DNA of 64,000 nt from Gordonia crocea (lineage in GTDB: Bacteria; Actinomycetota; Actinomycetes; Mycobacteriales; Mycobacteriaceae), in NCBI RefSeq assembly GCF_009932435.1, contig NZ_BJOU01000001.1:1674001-1738000 (forward strand). Reading direction: 5' to 3'. Under the pieces are notes generated by a model. That model worked only from the letters and a program-made list of their open reading frames with translations. It was not told where the DNA came from and did no database searches. The first letter of the stretch is position 1; the number at the start of each line of letters is the position of its first letter. Positions 55,758 to 64,000 of the stretch are shown piece by piece. The translations under genes were made by a program, and so were the position numbers.

Positions 55758-55763
55758 TAGTCT
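55758..55763 (+). promoter_or_regulatory. -10-like box before smc
   Basis: TAGTCT lies in the 19-bp acyP-smc gap and ends eight bases before the smc GTG. Confidence 0.4.
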
Positions 55764-55771
55764 GTACCGTC

Positions 55772-58700
55772 GTGCATCTGAAATCCCTCACCCTTAAGGG
55801 CTTCAAGTCGTTTGCGTCGGCCACGACGCTGCGATTCGAGCCCGGGATCACCGCCGTGGTGGGCCCCAACGGGTCGGGGAAGTCCAACGTCGTCGACGCC
55901 CTCGCCTGGGTGATGGGCGAGCAGGGTGCCAAGACGCTGCGCGGCGGCAAGATGGAAGACGTCATCTTCGCCGGCACCTCCGGCCGCCCGCCGCTGGGCC
56001 GTGCCGAGGTGACCCTCACGATCGACAACTCCGACGGCGCGCTGCCGATCGAGTACTCCGAGGTGTCGATCACCCGGCGCATGTTCCGCGACGGTGCCGG
56101 CGAATACGAGATCAACGGCGAGTCCTGCCGCCTCATGGACGTGCAGGAACTGCTCAGCGACTCCGGCATCGGCCGCGAGATGCACGTCATCGTCGGGCAG
56201 GGGCGCCTGGCCGCCATCCTCGAATCCCGCCCGGAGGACCGGCGCTCCTTCATCGAAGAGGCCGCCGGCGTCCTCAAGCACCGCAAGCGCAAAGAAAAGG
56301 CGGTCCGCAAGCTCGACTCGATGCAGGCCAACCTCGCCCGGCTGAGCGACCTCACCAGCGAACTGCGCCGCCAGCTCAAGCCGCTGGGCCGCCAGGCCGA
56401 GGTGGCGCGGCGGGCCGCGACGGTACAGGCCGACCTGCGCGACGCCCGGCTGCGATTGGCCGCCGACGACCTGGTGCACCGCCGGGCCGAGATGGCCGAG
56501 CAGTCGCAACTCGAGGACACCATCCGCCGCCAGCAGACCGAGGTCGCCGCCGCCCTCGACGCCGCCACCGCCCAACTCGCCGCCCGCGAGTCCCAGCTGG
56601 CCGAGATCGAGCCGGCCGCCCAGACCGCGAGCCAGGGCTGGTTCCGGCTGTCCGCGCTGGCCGAGCGCGTGGACGCCACCATCCGCGTCGCGGCCGAGCG
56701 CAGCCGCCACCTGGCCACCCCGACGACGGTCGCCACCGGCCCCGACCCCGACGAGCTCGACGCCCAGGCGCAGCGCGCCGCCGAGCAGGAGGCACAGCTC
56801 GCCACCCAGGTCGAGCAGGCCGGGGTCGCGCTCGAAACGGTCAAGACCGGCCTCTCCGCCGCCGAGGAGCAGGCCGCCGCCGTCGAACGCGCCCACGCCG
56901 CCGCCATCGCCGCCGTCGCCGACCGTCGCGAGGGACTGGCCCGCCTGGAGGGCGAGGTCGCGAACCTGACCACCCGCGCCGACTCGGTCGACGCCGAGAC
57001 CGCGCGCCTGACCGCGGCGATCGAGGCCGCCGCCCAGCGTGCGGAGAAGGCGCAGACCGAGATGGACGCCGTCTCGGCCTCGGTGGCCGAGATGGAAACC
57101 GCCGAGCAGGGACTCGACGAGCACCATGAGCGCTGGACCGCCGCGGCCACCGCCGCCGACGAGCGGGTCGATCTGCTGCGTGCGCAGGAGCGCGAGGCCG
57201 AGCAGAAGATCGCGTCACTGACCGCCCGCATCGAGGCGCTGGCCGTCGGGTTGGAGCGCAACGACGGCGGGGCGTGGCTGCTCGAGCATGCCGAGGAGGG
57301 CCTGCTCGCCCCGGTGTCTGATCTCCTCACCGTCGACGCCGGGTTCGAGACCGCGGTGGCCGGTGCGCTCGGACCGGCCGTCGACGCCATTGCAACGGTC
57401 GACGCGCTGGCAGCTGCCCAAGCACTCACCGCCCTGAAGGCGGGCGACGGGGGCCGGGCCGCCCTGCTCGTCGGGGGACTGCGCCCGCTGCCCGAACCGG
57501 GCGGGGCGACACTGCCCGCCGGTGCGCGCTGGGCCCGTGCGGTGATCGCCTGCCCGCCGTCGATCCGCGGCGCCGTCGACGCGCTGCTCGACGGCGTGGT
57601 CGTGCTGAGCACCGGCCTCGACGATGCGCCGGCGGTCGCGAGCCGCCTGGTGGCCGACCACCCGGAGCTGACCGTGGTCACCGCCGACGGCGATCGGATC
57701 GGCGCGGCCACCGTCGAGGGCGGCTCGTCGCGCCGCACGTCGAGCCTCGAAGTGCAGTCGGCGATCGACGCGGCGACGGCCGAACTCGCCAAGGCCAACC
57801 GCACCGCCGAGGAACTGGGCGCCGCCCTTTCGGGTGCGTTGACCGAACAGTCCGATCGCCGGGAGGCCGCCGACGAGGCGCTGGCCGCGCTGCACGAATC
57901 GGATTCCTCGCTGGGAGCGGCCTACGAGCACCTGGCCCGACTGGGACAGGACATCCGGGCGGCGAAGGACGAGGCGGACCGGCTGACCCGGCAGCGCCAA
58001 CTCGCCGAGACCGGCCACGCCGAAACCGTCGAGAAGCTGGCCGCCCTGTCCGAGCGGCTGCGCCTCGCGCGGGAGGAACCGACCGACGACGGTCCGGCCG
58101 CCGGCGTCGACGACGACAAGAGGTCGCAGGCCGCCCAGGCGGTCGCCGCCGCGCGCACCGCCGAGGTCGAGGCCCGACTCGCCCTGCGCACCGCCGAAGA
58201 GCGGTTGGCCTCGGTGCGCGGCCGCGCCGACAGCCTGCGGCGCTCGGCCCGCCAGGAGCGCGAATCCCGGGAACGGGCCCGTCGCGCCGATGCGACCCGT
58301 CGGCACGCGGCGTCGGTGGCCGCCGCCGTCGCCGAGTCGGGGGAGCGCGTCGCGGCCCGGTTGGCGCAGGCCGTGGAGCGCGCCCAGGCCGCCCGCGACC
58401 ACCTCGAATCCGTCCGGGCACAGCAGACCGCCGGCGCCGCCGAACTGAAGACCCAGGTCGGCCAGCTGACCGCGCAACTCGACGGGCTGCGCGACGCCGT
58501 GCACCGCGACGAGATGGCCAAGGCGCAGGCCGCGATGCGCATCGAGCAGCTCGAGGAACAGATCGCCGAGCAGTTCGCGGTCAACCCCGAAGACCTGATC
58601 GCCGAATACGGCCCGGACGTCCCGATGCCGCCGTCGGCGCTGGAGATCGCCGAGTACGAGGACGCGAAGGCGCGCGGCGAGCTCGTCGTCGCCCCGGCCC

Positions 58701-59413
58701 CGATGCCCTATGACCGCGCCACCCAGGAACGCCGGGCCAAGCAGGCGCAGAAAGACCTCAACACCCTGGGCAAGGTGAACCCGCTGGCGCTCGAGGAGTT
58801 CGCGGCGCTGGAGGAGCGCTACAACTTCCTCTCCGCCCAGCTCGAGGACGTCAAGGCCGCCCGTGCCGACCTGCTGCAGGTCGTCGACGACGTCGACGCC
58901 CGCATCCTCGAGGTGTTCACGCAGGCCTATGCCGACGTCGAGCGCGAGTTCTCCGGGGTGTTCGGCCGGTTGTTCCCCGGCGGCGAGGGACGCCTGGTGC
59001 TCACCGACCCGTCGGACATGCTGACCACCGGCGTCGAGGTCGAGGCCCGCCCGCCCGGCAAGAAGGTCAAGCGGCTCTCCCTGCTGTCGGGCGGCGAGAA
59101 GTCGTTGACCGCGGTCGCGATGCTGGTCGCGATCTTCCGTGCGCGCCCGTCCCCGTTCTATGTGATGGACGAGGTCGAGGCCGCCCTCGACGACACCAAC
59201 CTGCAGCGGCTCATCGGGTTGTTCGAGGAGCTGCGCGAACGGTCGCAGCTGATCGTCATCACCCACCAGAAACCTACGATGGAAGTGGCCGACGCCCTCT
59301 ACGGCGTCAGCATGCGCGGCGACGGCATCACCCAGGTGATCTCGCAGCGGATGCGCGGACAGAACCTCGTCGGCGCACAAACCACCACCGCAACGGCCGA
59401 CGCGGCCGAATAG
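55772..59413 (+). CDS. smc: chromosome segregation protein SMC
   Basis: 1,213-residue condensin-type ATPase that organises the chromosome. N-terminal Walker A is [14 protein letters not shown] near residue 33. Two long Ala/Glu/Arg-rich coiled coils flank a hinge around residues 500-640 ([20 protein letters not shown]). The C-terminal signature is [11 protein letters not shown] with Walker [13 protein letters not shown]. Length is normal. The GTG start gives [14 protein letters not shown], the canonical N-terminus. ftsY follows after nine bases. Confidence 0.97.
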   Translation: MHLKSLTLKGFKSFASATTLRFEPGITAVVGPNGSGKSNVVDALAWVMGEQGAKTLRGGKMEDVIFAGTSGRPPLGRAEVTLTIDNSDGALPIEYSEVSITRRMFRDGAGEYEINGESCRLMDVQELLSDSGIGREMHVIVGQGRLAAILESRPEDRRSFIEEAAGVLKHRKRKEKAVRKLDSMQANLARLSDLTSELRRQLKPLGRQAEVARRAATVQADLRDARLRLAADDLVHRRAEMAEQSQLEDTIRRQQTEVAAALDAATAQLAARESQLAEIEPAAQTASQGWFRLSALAERVDATIRVAAERSRHLATPTTVATGPDPDELDAQAQRAAEQEAQLATQVEQAGVALETVKTGLSAAEEQAAAVERAHAAAIAAVADRREGLARLEGEVANLTTRADSVDAETARLTAAIEAAAQRAEKAQTEMDAVSASVAEMETAEQGLDEHHERWTAAATAADERVDLLRAQEREAEQKIASLTARIEALAVGLERNDGGAWLLEHAEEGLLAPVSDLLTVDAGFETAVAGALGPAVDAIATVDALAAAQALTALKAGDGGRAALLVGGLRPLPEPGGATLPAGARWARAVIACPPSIRGAVDALLDGVVVLSTGLDDAPAVASRLVADHPELTVVTADGDRIGAATVEGGSSRRTSSLEVQSAIDAATAELAKANRTAEELGAALSGALTEQSDRREAADEALAALHESDSSLGAAYEHLARLGQDIRAAKDEADRLTRQRQLAETGHAETVEKLAALSERLRLAREEPTDDGPAAGVDDDKRSQAAQAVAAARTAEVEARLALRTAEERLASVRGRADSLRRSARQERESRERARRADATRRHAASVAAAVAESGERVAARLAQAVERAQAARDHLESVRAQQTAGAAELKTQVGQLTAQLDGLRDAVHRDEMAKAQAAMRIEQLEEQIAEQFAVNPEDLIAEYGPDVPMPPSALEIAEYEDAKARGELVVAPAPMPYDRATQERRAKQAQKDLNTLGKVNPLALEEFAALEERYNFLSAQLEDVKAARADLLQVVDDVDARILEVFTQAYADVEREFSGVFGRLFPGGEGRLVLTDPSDMLTTGVEVEARPPGKKVKRLSLLSGGEKSLTAVAMLVAIFRARPSPFYVMDEVEAALDDTNLQRLIGLFEELRERSQLIVITHQKPTMEVADALYGVSMRGDGITQVISQRMRGQNLVGAQTTTATADAAE

Positions 59414-59422
59414 GGAGCAGTC

Positions 59423-60676
59423 TTGGAAACTCCGATCATCATCGGAATCGTTGTCGTCGTCGTGCTGGTGGCGGTCCTGGCCCTCGGCCTGGTCCTGGCG
59501 CGCCGCCGCCGGGTGTCGCTCGGGTCGTCGACCGACAAGGCCGTCGAATCCGCGCGGGAGGGCGGCTACCAGACCCAGGCCGGTTTCAGCTTCGGCCAGG
59601 GCGGCACGGCAACCCTGGAACCGGAAACCCTGGAACCGGCGCCGGTGGAGCCGGACCGGGCTGATACGACCGAGGCGGTCCAGACGGCAGAGTCCGACGC
59701 AAAGCCGGCCGAGCCGGTCAAGACAGTGGACACCGCGGAGCCCGAGCTCGACGAGATCGCCCCCACCGCGGGACGCCTGGGGCGGCTGCGCGGCCGCCTG
59801 GCCCGGTCGCAGGGGGCGCTGGGCAAGAGCATGCTCGGATTGTTGGGCGGCGGAAACCTCGACGAGGACTCCTGGGAGGAGATCGAGGACACCCTGCTGA
59901 TGGCCGACGTGGGTACCCCGGCGACGCTGGCGATCACCGACAAGTTGCGGGGCGAGCTGGCCGCGCAGACCGTCCGCAGCGCCGACGAGGCCCGGTCGCT
60001 GCTCACCCGCGTACTCACCGAGCAGCTGCACCCCGAACTCGACCGCTCGGTCAAGGCGCTGCCGCACGACGGCCGGCCCGCCGTCGTCCTCGTCGTCGGC
60101 GTCAACGGCACCGGCAAGACGACGACCACCGGCAAGCTGGCCCGCGTCCTCGTCGCCGACGGTCGGCGCGTGCTGCTCGGGGCCGCCGACACCTTCCGGG
60201 CCGCCGCCGCCGATCAGCTGCAGACCTGGGGCGAGCGCGTGGGTGCCGACACCGTCCGGGGCAAGGAGGGCGCCGACCCGGCGTCGGTCGCCTTCGACGC
60301 GGTCAGCACCGGCATCGACACCGGTGTCGACGTGGTCATCGTCGACACCGCGGGCCGCCTGCACACCAAAACCGGCCTGATGGACGAGTTGGACAAGGTC
60401 AAGCGCGTCGTGGAGAAGAAGGCGAAGGTCGACGAGGTCCTCCTCGTCCTCGACGCCACGATCGGCCAGAACGGCCTCACCCAGGCCCGGGTGTTCGCCG
60501 ACGTCGTCGACATCACCGGCGTCGTGCTGACCAAACTCGACGGGACCGCCAAGGGTGGCATCGTGTTCGCCGTTCAGGAGGAACTCGGTGTGCCGGTGAA
60601 GCTCGTCGGGCTCGGCGAAGGGGCCGACGACCTGGCGCCGTTCGACCCTGCCGCCTTCGTCGACGCACTGCTGTAG
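59423..60676 (+). CDS. ftsY: signal recognition particle receptor FtsY
   Basis: 417-residue SRP receptor GTPase. An N-terminal membrane helix ([22 protein letters not shown]) anchors it, a feature of actinobacterial FtsY. An acidic, Pro-rich A region of about 90 residues follows, then the NG domain: G1 [34 protein letters not shown] and the closing [13 protein letters not shown]. The TTG start at 59423 has GGGAGC upstream. It works with Ffh/4.5S RNA to deliver membrane proteins to SecYEG. Confidence 0.96.
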   Translation: METPIIIGIVVVVVLVAVLALGLVLARRRRVSLGSSTDKAVESAREGGYQTQAGFSFGQGGTATLEPETLEPAPVEPDRADTTEAVQTAESDAKPAEPVKTVDTAEPELDEIAPTAGRLGRLRGRLARSQGALGKSMLGLLGGGNLDEDSWEEIEDTLLMADVGTPATLAITDKLRGELAAQTVRSADEARSLLTRVLTEQLHPELDRSVKALPHDGRPAVVLVVGVNGTGKTTTTGKLARVLVADGRRVLLGAADTFRAAAADQLQTWGERVGADTVRGKEGADPASVAFDAVSTGIDTGVDVVIVDTAGRLHTKTGLMDELDKVKRVVEKKAKVDEVLLVLDATIGQNGLTQARVFADVVDITGVVLTKLDGTAKGGIVFAVQEELGVPVKLVGLGEGADDLAPFDPAAFVDALL

Positions 60677-60688
60677 ACCGGCCGCGGC

Positions 60689-60736
60689 GTAACCGATCCG
60701 AAACACCAACCGCAGTAGCGTTCACCGCCGCGAAAC
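60689..60736 (+). promoter_or_regulatory. putative GlnR binding sites upstream of amt
   Basis: Two half-site pairs match the actinobacterial GlnR pattern (gTnAC, six bases, GaAAC): GTAAC-CGATCC-GAAAC at 60689-60704 and TTCAC-CGCCGC-GAAAC at 60721-60736. They are 16 bases apart instead of the usual six, about one helical turn more. Their place before amt-glnB-glnD fits nitrogen-starvation activation. Confidence 0.6.
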
Positions 60737-60743
60737 ACGGCGG
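60725..60743 (+). terminator. possible ftsY terminator hairpin
   Basis: CCGCCG and CGGCGG pair around a seven-base loop, 49 bases after the ftsY stop. It overlaps the second putative GlnR site, so one of the two readings may be accidental. Confidence 0.35.
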
Positions 60744-60825
60744 GCACCTCCGGGGAAACAGCCGCCTAGCACTCTTTGACTCATCACTGGAGCACCCATG
60801 TGAGTGAGAGCAAGGAGGACGGCCC

Positions 60826-62181
60826 GTGGTGGGACAAACCATGATGGCACTGCCGGACAACGTGTTCGGTACTGCTGACACCGGCGATACGGCGTGGATT
60901 CTGATGAGTGCGTCGCTCGTGCTGTTGATGACGCCGGCGCTGGCATTCTTTTACGGCGGATTGTCGCGAGGAAAATCCGTACTGAACATGATGATGATGT
61001 CCTTCGCGACGATCGGCGTGGTCGGCATCATCTACGTGTTGTGGGGATTCTCGATGTCCTTCGGCGACAAGATCGCCGGCGGATCCGACATCGGCGGGAT
61101 CTTCGCCAACCCGTTCAGCCTGTTCGGGTCGTCGCAACTGACCGAGACGAAGACGGTCGGCGACGCGACGCACGTCGTGCTGGCCGGTGAGGGCAGCACC
61201 ATTCCCGCCCTGGTCTTCCTGGCCTTCCAGCTCACCTTCGCGGTGATCGCCGTCGCGCTGATCAGCGGTGCGCTGGCCGAGCGCGTGTCCTTCGGCACAT
61301 GGCTGGTGTTCTCCGGCGTCTGGGCGACCCTGGTCTACTTCCCGCTGGCCCACATGGTGTGGGGCGGCGGCCTGCTCTCCGACTCGGTCGACGGCGTCGC
61401 CGCGGCGATGTTCGGCAAGAACGAGGCCGGGGACGCGGCGGCGGTTGCGCCGATCGACTTCGCCGGTGGCACCGTGGTCCACATCAACGCCGGTATGGCC
61501 GCCCTCGTGCTGGTCCTGATCATCGGCGCCCGCCGGGGCTTCGGCAAGGTCGCGTACCGCCCGCACAACATCCCGTTCGTCATGCTCGGCGCCGCCCTGC
61601 TGTGGTTCGGGTGGTTCGGCTTCAACGCCGGTTCGGAATTGGCCGCCGACGCCAACGCCGGTCTGGTCTGGATCAACACCACCGTGGCCACCGCCGCGGC
61701 GATGGTTGCGTGGCTCGCGGTGGAATGGATCCGCGACCGGCACCCGACCAGCGTCGGCGCCGCCTCGGGCATCGTGGCCGGCCTGGTGGCCATCACCCCG
61801 GCCTGTGCCGCGCTGACCCCGGTCGGCTCGATCGCCCTGGGCGCGGTCGCCGGTGTCCTCTCGGCCCTGGCGATCTCGCTGAAGACCAAACTGGGCTACG
61901 ACGACTCGCTCGACGTCGTGGGCGTCCACCTCGTCGCGGGCCTGTGGGGCACCATCGGTATCGGCCTGCTGGCCAAGGACTCCGGACTGTTCTACGGCCA
62001 CGACCTCAAGCAACTGGCCGTCCAGACGGTGATCGCGCTGATCGCCCTGGCTTTCACCGGCGTGATGACGGCGCTCATCGTGTACGTCCTCAAGCCGCTC
62101 GGCTGGCGGATCAGCGCCGAAGAGGAGATGACCGGTATCGACGAGTCGGCACACGCCGAGACCGCCTACGACTTGGCGTGA
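60826..62181 (+). CDS. amt: ammonium transporter
   Basis: 451-residue Amt/Rh channel, a trimer importing ammonium when nitrogen is scarce. There are eleven predicted helices. Conserved pore elements include FFYGGLSRGKSVLNMMMMSF, the twin-His region with FAGGTVVHINAGMAALV and DVVGVHLVAGLWGTI, and WFGWFGFNAGS. The start is GTG at 60826 with AAGGAGG seven bases upstream. It is followed by glnB (42 bases) and glnD, the standard actinobacterial ammonium-sensing operon. Two GlnR-like sites lie upstream. Confidence 0.96.
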   Translation: MVGQTMMALPDNVFGTADTGDTAWILMSASLVLLMTPALAFFYGGLSRGKSVLNMMMMSFATIGVVGIIYVLWGFSMSFGDKIAGGSDIGGIFANPFSLFGSSQLTETKTVGDATHVVLAGEGSTIPALVFLAFQLTFAVIAVALISGALAERVSFGTWLVFSGVWATLVYFPLAHMVWGGGLLSDSVDGVAAAMFGKNEAGDAAAVAPIDFAGGTVVHINAGMAALVLVLIIGARRGFGKVAYRPHNIPFVMLGAALLWFGWFGFNAGSELAADANAGLVWINTTVATAAAMVAWLAVEWIRDRHPTSVGAASGIVAGLVAITPACAALTPVGSIALGAVAGVLSALAISLKTKLGYDDSLDVVGVHLVAGLWGTIGIGLLAKDSGLFYGHDLKQLAVQTVIALIALAFTGVMTALIVYVLKPLGWRISAEEEMTGIDESAHAETAYDLA

Positions 62182-62562
<381 letters not shown>

Positions 62563-62598
62563 GCCACGGGCCTACGGCGGAGTGGGGAGGCGCAACCG

Positions 62599-64000
62599 AT
62601 GAGCGCGGAACCGACGATAAACCCGGCCGCCGACCTCACCCGCGCCCGAGCGGCACTGGTCGGCAACCCCCGCCTCGCCCCGGACAAGCGCCCGGTGCCC
62701 GACGCAGCAGCACTGCGTCGGGCGCTGGGCGACCTGTTCGAACTGTGGCTGGCCGGTGCGGCCGGCCGCGCCGGGCTGACCGACGGCGGCGGGTTCGCCC
62801 TGGTCGCGGTCGGAGGGCTGGCACGGGGGGAGATGCTGCCGTTTTCCGACCTGGACCTGGTGCTGCTGCATGACGGCGACCAGCCCGATCGGGTGCAGAA
62901 GATCGCCGATCAACTCTGGTATCCGATCTGGGACGCCAGTATCGGCCTGGACCACAGTGTGCGGACGGTGCCCGAGGCGCTGCGCGTCGCGCAGGAGGAC
63001 CTGTCGGCGGCCCTGGGGCTGCTCGACGCCCGGCACATCGTCGGCGACGAGGACCTGTCGGACCTGCTGATCGGGGAGATCCGCCGGCAGTGGCGCAAGG
63101 AGGCACCCCGACGGCTGCCACAGCTGATCGAGCACGCCGAAGTCCGCTGGTCGCGGGCCGGCGAGGTCGCCCACCGCAGCGAACCCGACGTGAAGAACGG
63201 CCGCGGCGGGTTGCGCGACGTGCAGCTGCTCAACGCTTTGGCGCTGGCGCATCTGACCGACGGGCTGCGACTGGCCGGCGACGACGCGCCCGGCGGCGGC
63301 CTCGGTATCGCTTACCGGCGGCTGCTCGACGTCCGCACCGAACTGCACCGCGTCGCCGGGCGCGGCCGCGAGCAACTGCGCGCCCAGGACGCCGATGAGA
63401 TCGCCGCGGCGATGCACCTCGGCGACCGTTTCGCGCTGTCGCGGCTGATTTCCGACGAGGCGCGCACCATCAGCTACGCCGTCGACGTCGGGCTGCGCAC
63501 CGCGCGGGGTGCGGTTCCGCGCCGCGGCCTGTCGGTGCGCGGCCTGCTCCCGGTCCGGCGCCCCCTCGACGAAGGGGTGGTCGAGCACGCCGGCGAGGTT
63601 GTCCTGGCCCGCGATGCGTTGCCCAGCCAGGACGCCGGGCTGGTCCTGCGTGTCGCCGCGGCGGCGGCGCGCAACGGGTTGCCGATCTCCAGTTCCACCC
63701 TGCACCGGTTGGCCGACTACTCCCCGGAGATCCGCGGGACGTGGCCGGGAACCGTCCGCGACAGCCTCCTGGACCTGTTGGCCGCCGGCAAGGCGATGCT
63801 GGGCCCGGTCGAGGCGCTCGACCGGATGGGGCTGTGGGGCCGGTTGTTCCCCGAGTGGGACTTCGTCCGCGACCTACCGCCGCGCGACGCCATCCACGCC
63901 TGGACGGTGGACCGCCACCTGCTGGAGGCGGTCGCCCATGCCGCACCGCTCACCACGCAGGTGTCCCGACCGGACCTGCTGCTGCTCAGCGCGCTGTTGC
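62599..64000 (+). CDS. glnD: PII nucleotidyltransferase GlnD (3'-truncated by window edge)
   Basis: 467 residues visible of a bifunctional PII-modifying enzyme, usually about 800 long. The nucleotidyltransferase motif is VGGLARGEMLPFSDLDLVLLHD near residue 75-95. The GlnD-specific PDVKNGRGGLRDVQLL segment follows. The sequence ends in the HD domain (RDAIHAWTVDRHLLEAV), so the HD remainder and the ACT domains are outside. GGGGAGG lies seven bases before the ATG. In actinobacteria the enzyme adenylylates rather than uridylylates PII (family knowledge). It closes the amt-glnB-glnD operon. Confidence 0.95.
   Translation, partial: MSAEPTINPAADLTRARAALVGNPRLAPDKRPVPDAAALRRALGDLFELWLAGAAGRAGLTDGGGFALVAVGGLARGEMLPFSDLDLVLLHDGDQPDRVQKIADQLWYPIWDASIGLDHSVRTVPEALRVAQEDLSAALGLLDARHIVGDEDLSDLLIGEIRRQWRKEAPRRLPQLIEHAEVRWSRAGEVAHRSEPDVKNGRGGLRDVQLLNALALAHLTDGLRLAGDDAPGGGLGIAYRRLLDVRTELHRVAGRGREQLRAQDADEIAAAMHLGDRFALSRLISDEARTISYAVDVGLRTARGAVPRRGLSVRGLLPVRRPLDEGVVEHAGEVVLARDALPSQDAGLVLRVAAAAARNGLPISSSTLHRLADYSPEIRGTWPGTVRDSLLDLLAAGKAMLGPVEALDRMGLWGRLFPEWDFVRDLPPRDAIHAWTVDRHLLEAVAHAAPLTTQVSRPDLLLLSALL

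Noticed and set aside
57215..60709. 1,164-codon open frame antisense to smc and ftsY
   Set aside because: It is opposite two certain genes, and long antisense frames are expected in GC-rich codon-biased DNA. The translation is Gly/Arg/Val-rich with no domain.

Overview
The window is a GC-rich, densely packed chromosomal segment of a mycolic-acid actinomycete, most likely Gordonia or a close relative. This is inferred from gene content and order, not from a database search. From memory, the order follows two M. tuberculosis blocks: Rv2476c to Rv2439c (gdh, thioesterase, aglA, glbO, HNH, Rv2468c, pepN, mycothiol nitroreductase, rpiB, nei, tig, clpP1, clpP2, clpX, valS, folC, ndk, rne, rplU, rpmA, obg, proB) and Rv2966c to Rv2918c (rsmD, coaD, sepIVA, DUF177, rnc, mutM, osmC, acyP, smc, ftsY, amt, glnB, glnD). 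Here the two blocks are joined at a proB/rsmD one-base overlap. Lineage markers include a CPWC mycothiol-dependent nitroreductase, SepIVA, and CtaJ/PRSAF1-like respiratory supercomplex genes.

Layout. 1-4.8 kb: 3' part of the large NAD-glutamate dehydrogenase, a hotdog thioesterase and a conserved hypothetical. 4.9-13.2 kb: alpha-glucosidase and truncated haemoglobin O on the minus strand, a secreted lipase, an HNH nuclease, a flavin monooxygenase/hydrolase pair facing a TetR regulator, CtaJ/PRSAF1-like genes and a secreted hypothetical. 13.6-20.6 kb: DctA-type transporter, aminopeptidase N, nitroreductase, a M48 protease and rpiB sharing one symmetric promoter, and Nei. 20.8-26.5 kb: an accessory island with a MinD-like pseudo-ATPase, a small protein, a polymorphic-toxin-like protein that has lost its toxin tip, an IS3-family element, and a Ser/Thr kinase that has lost its sensor domain. 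26.6-45.1 kb: L,D-transpeptidase, two tRNAs, and the housekeeping run from tig to rsmD. 45.1-50.9 kb: an NHL/GH125 pair inside the rsmD-coaD operon, then sepIVA to mutM. 50.86-55.06 kb: a second accessory island behind mutM. 55-64 kb: osmC, acyP, smc, ftsY, then the ammonium-sensing operon amt-glnB-glnD (glnD runs off the end).

Most interesting points. (1) The mutM 3' end is followed by two more diverged copies of the Fpg zinc-finger coding segment, separating small cargo blocks (a toxin-antitoxin pair; a lone peptide deformylase), and the last ~43 codons of mutM switch to atypical codon use. This looks like a repeatedly used insertion site at the 3' end of a DNA-repair gene. (2) The IS element cuts both of its neighbours. 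A 61-bp palindromic derivative of the same IS lies at 36.85 kb between inverted arrays of a 21-bp repeat. (3) About a dozen genes have a TANNNT -10 box placed 6-8 bases before the start codon, suggesting leaderless transcription. In one case a palindromic -10 serves two divergent genes.

Links between genes: ClpP1P2, ClpX and trigger factor form a proteostasis cluster. Amt, PII and GlnD form one nitrogen-sensing unit, probably under GlnR. FtsY and SMC adjoin as in mycobacteria. NHL, GH125 and coaD are translationally coupled.
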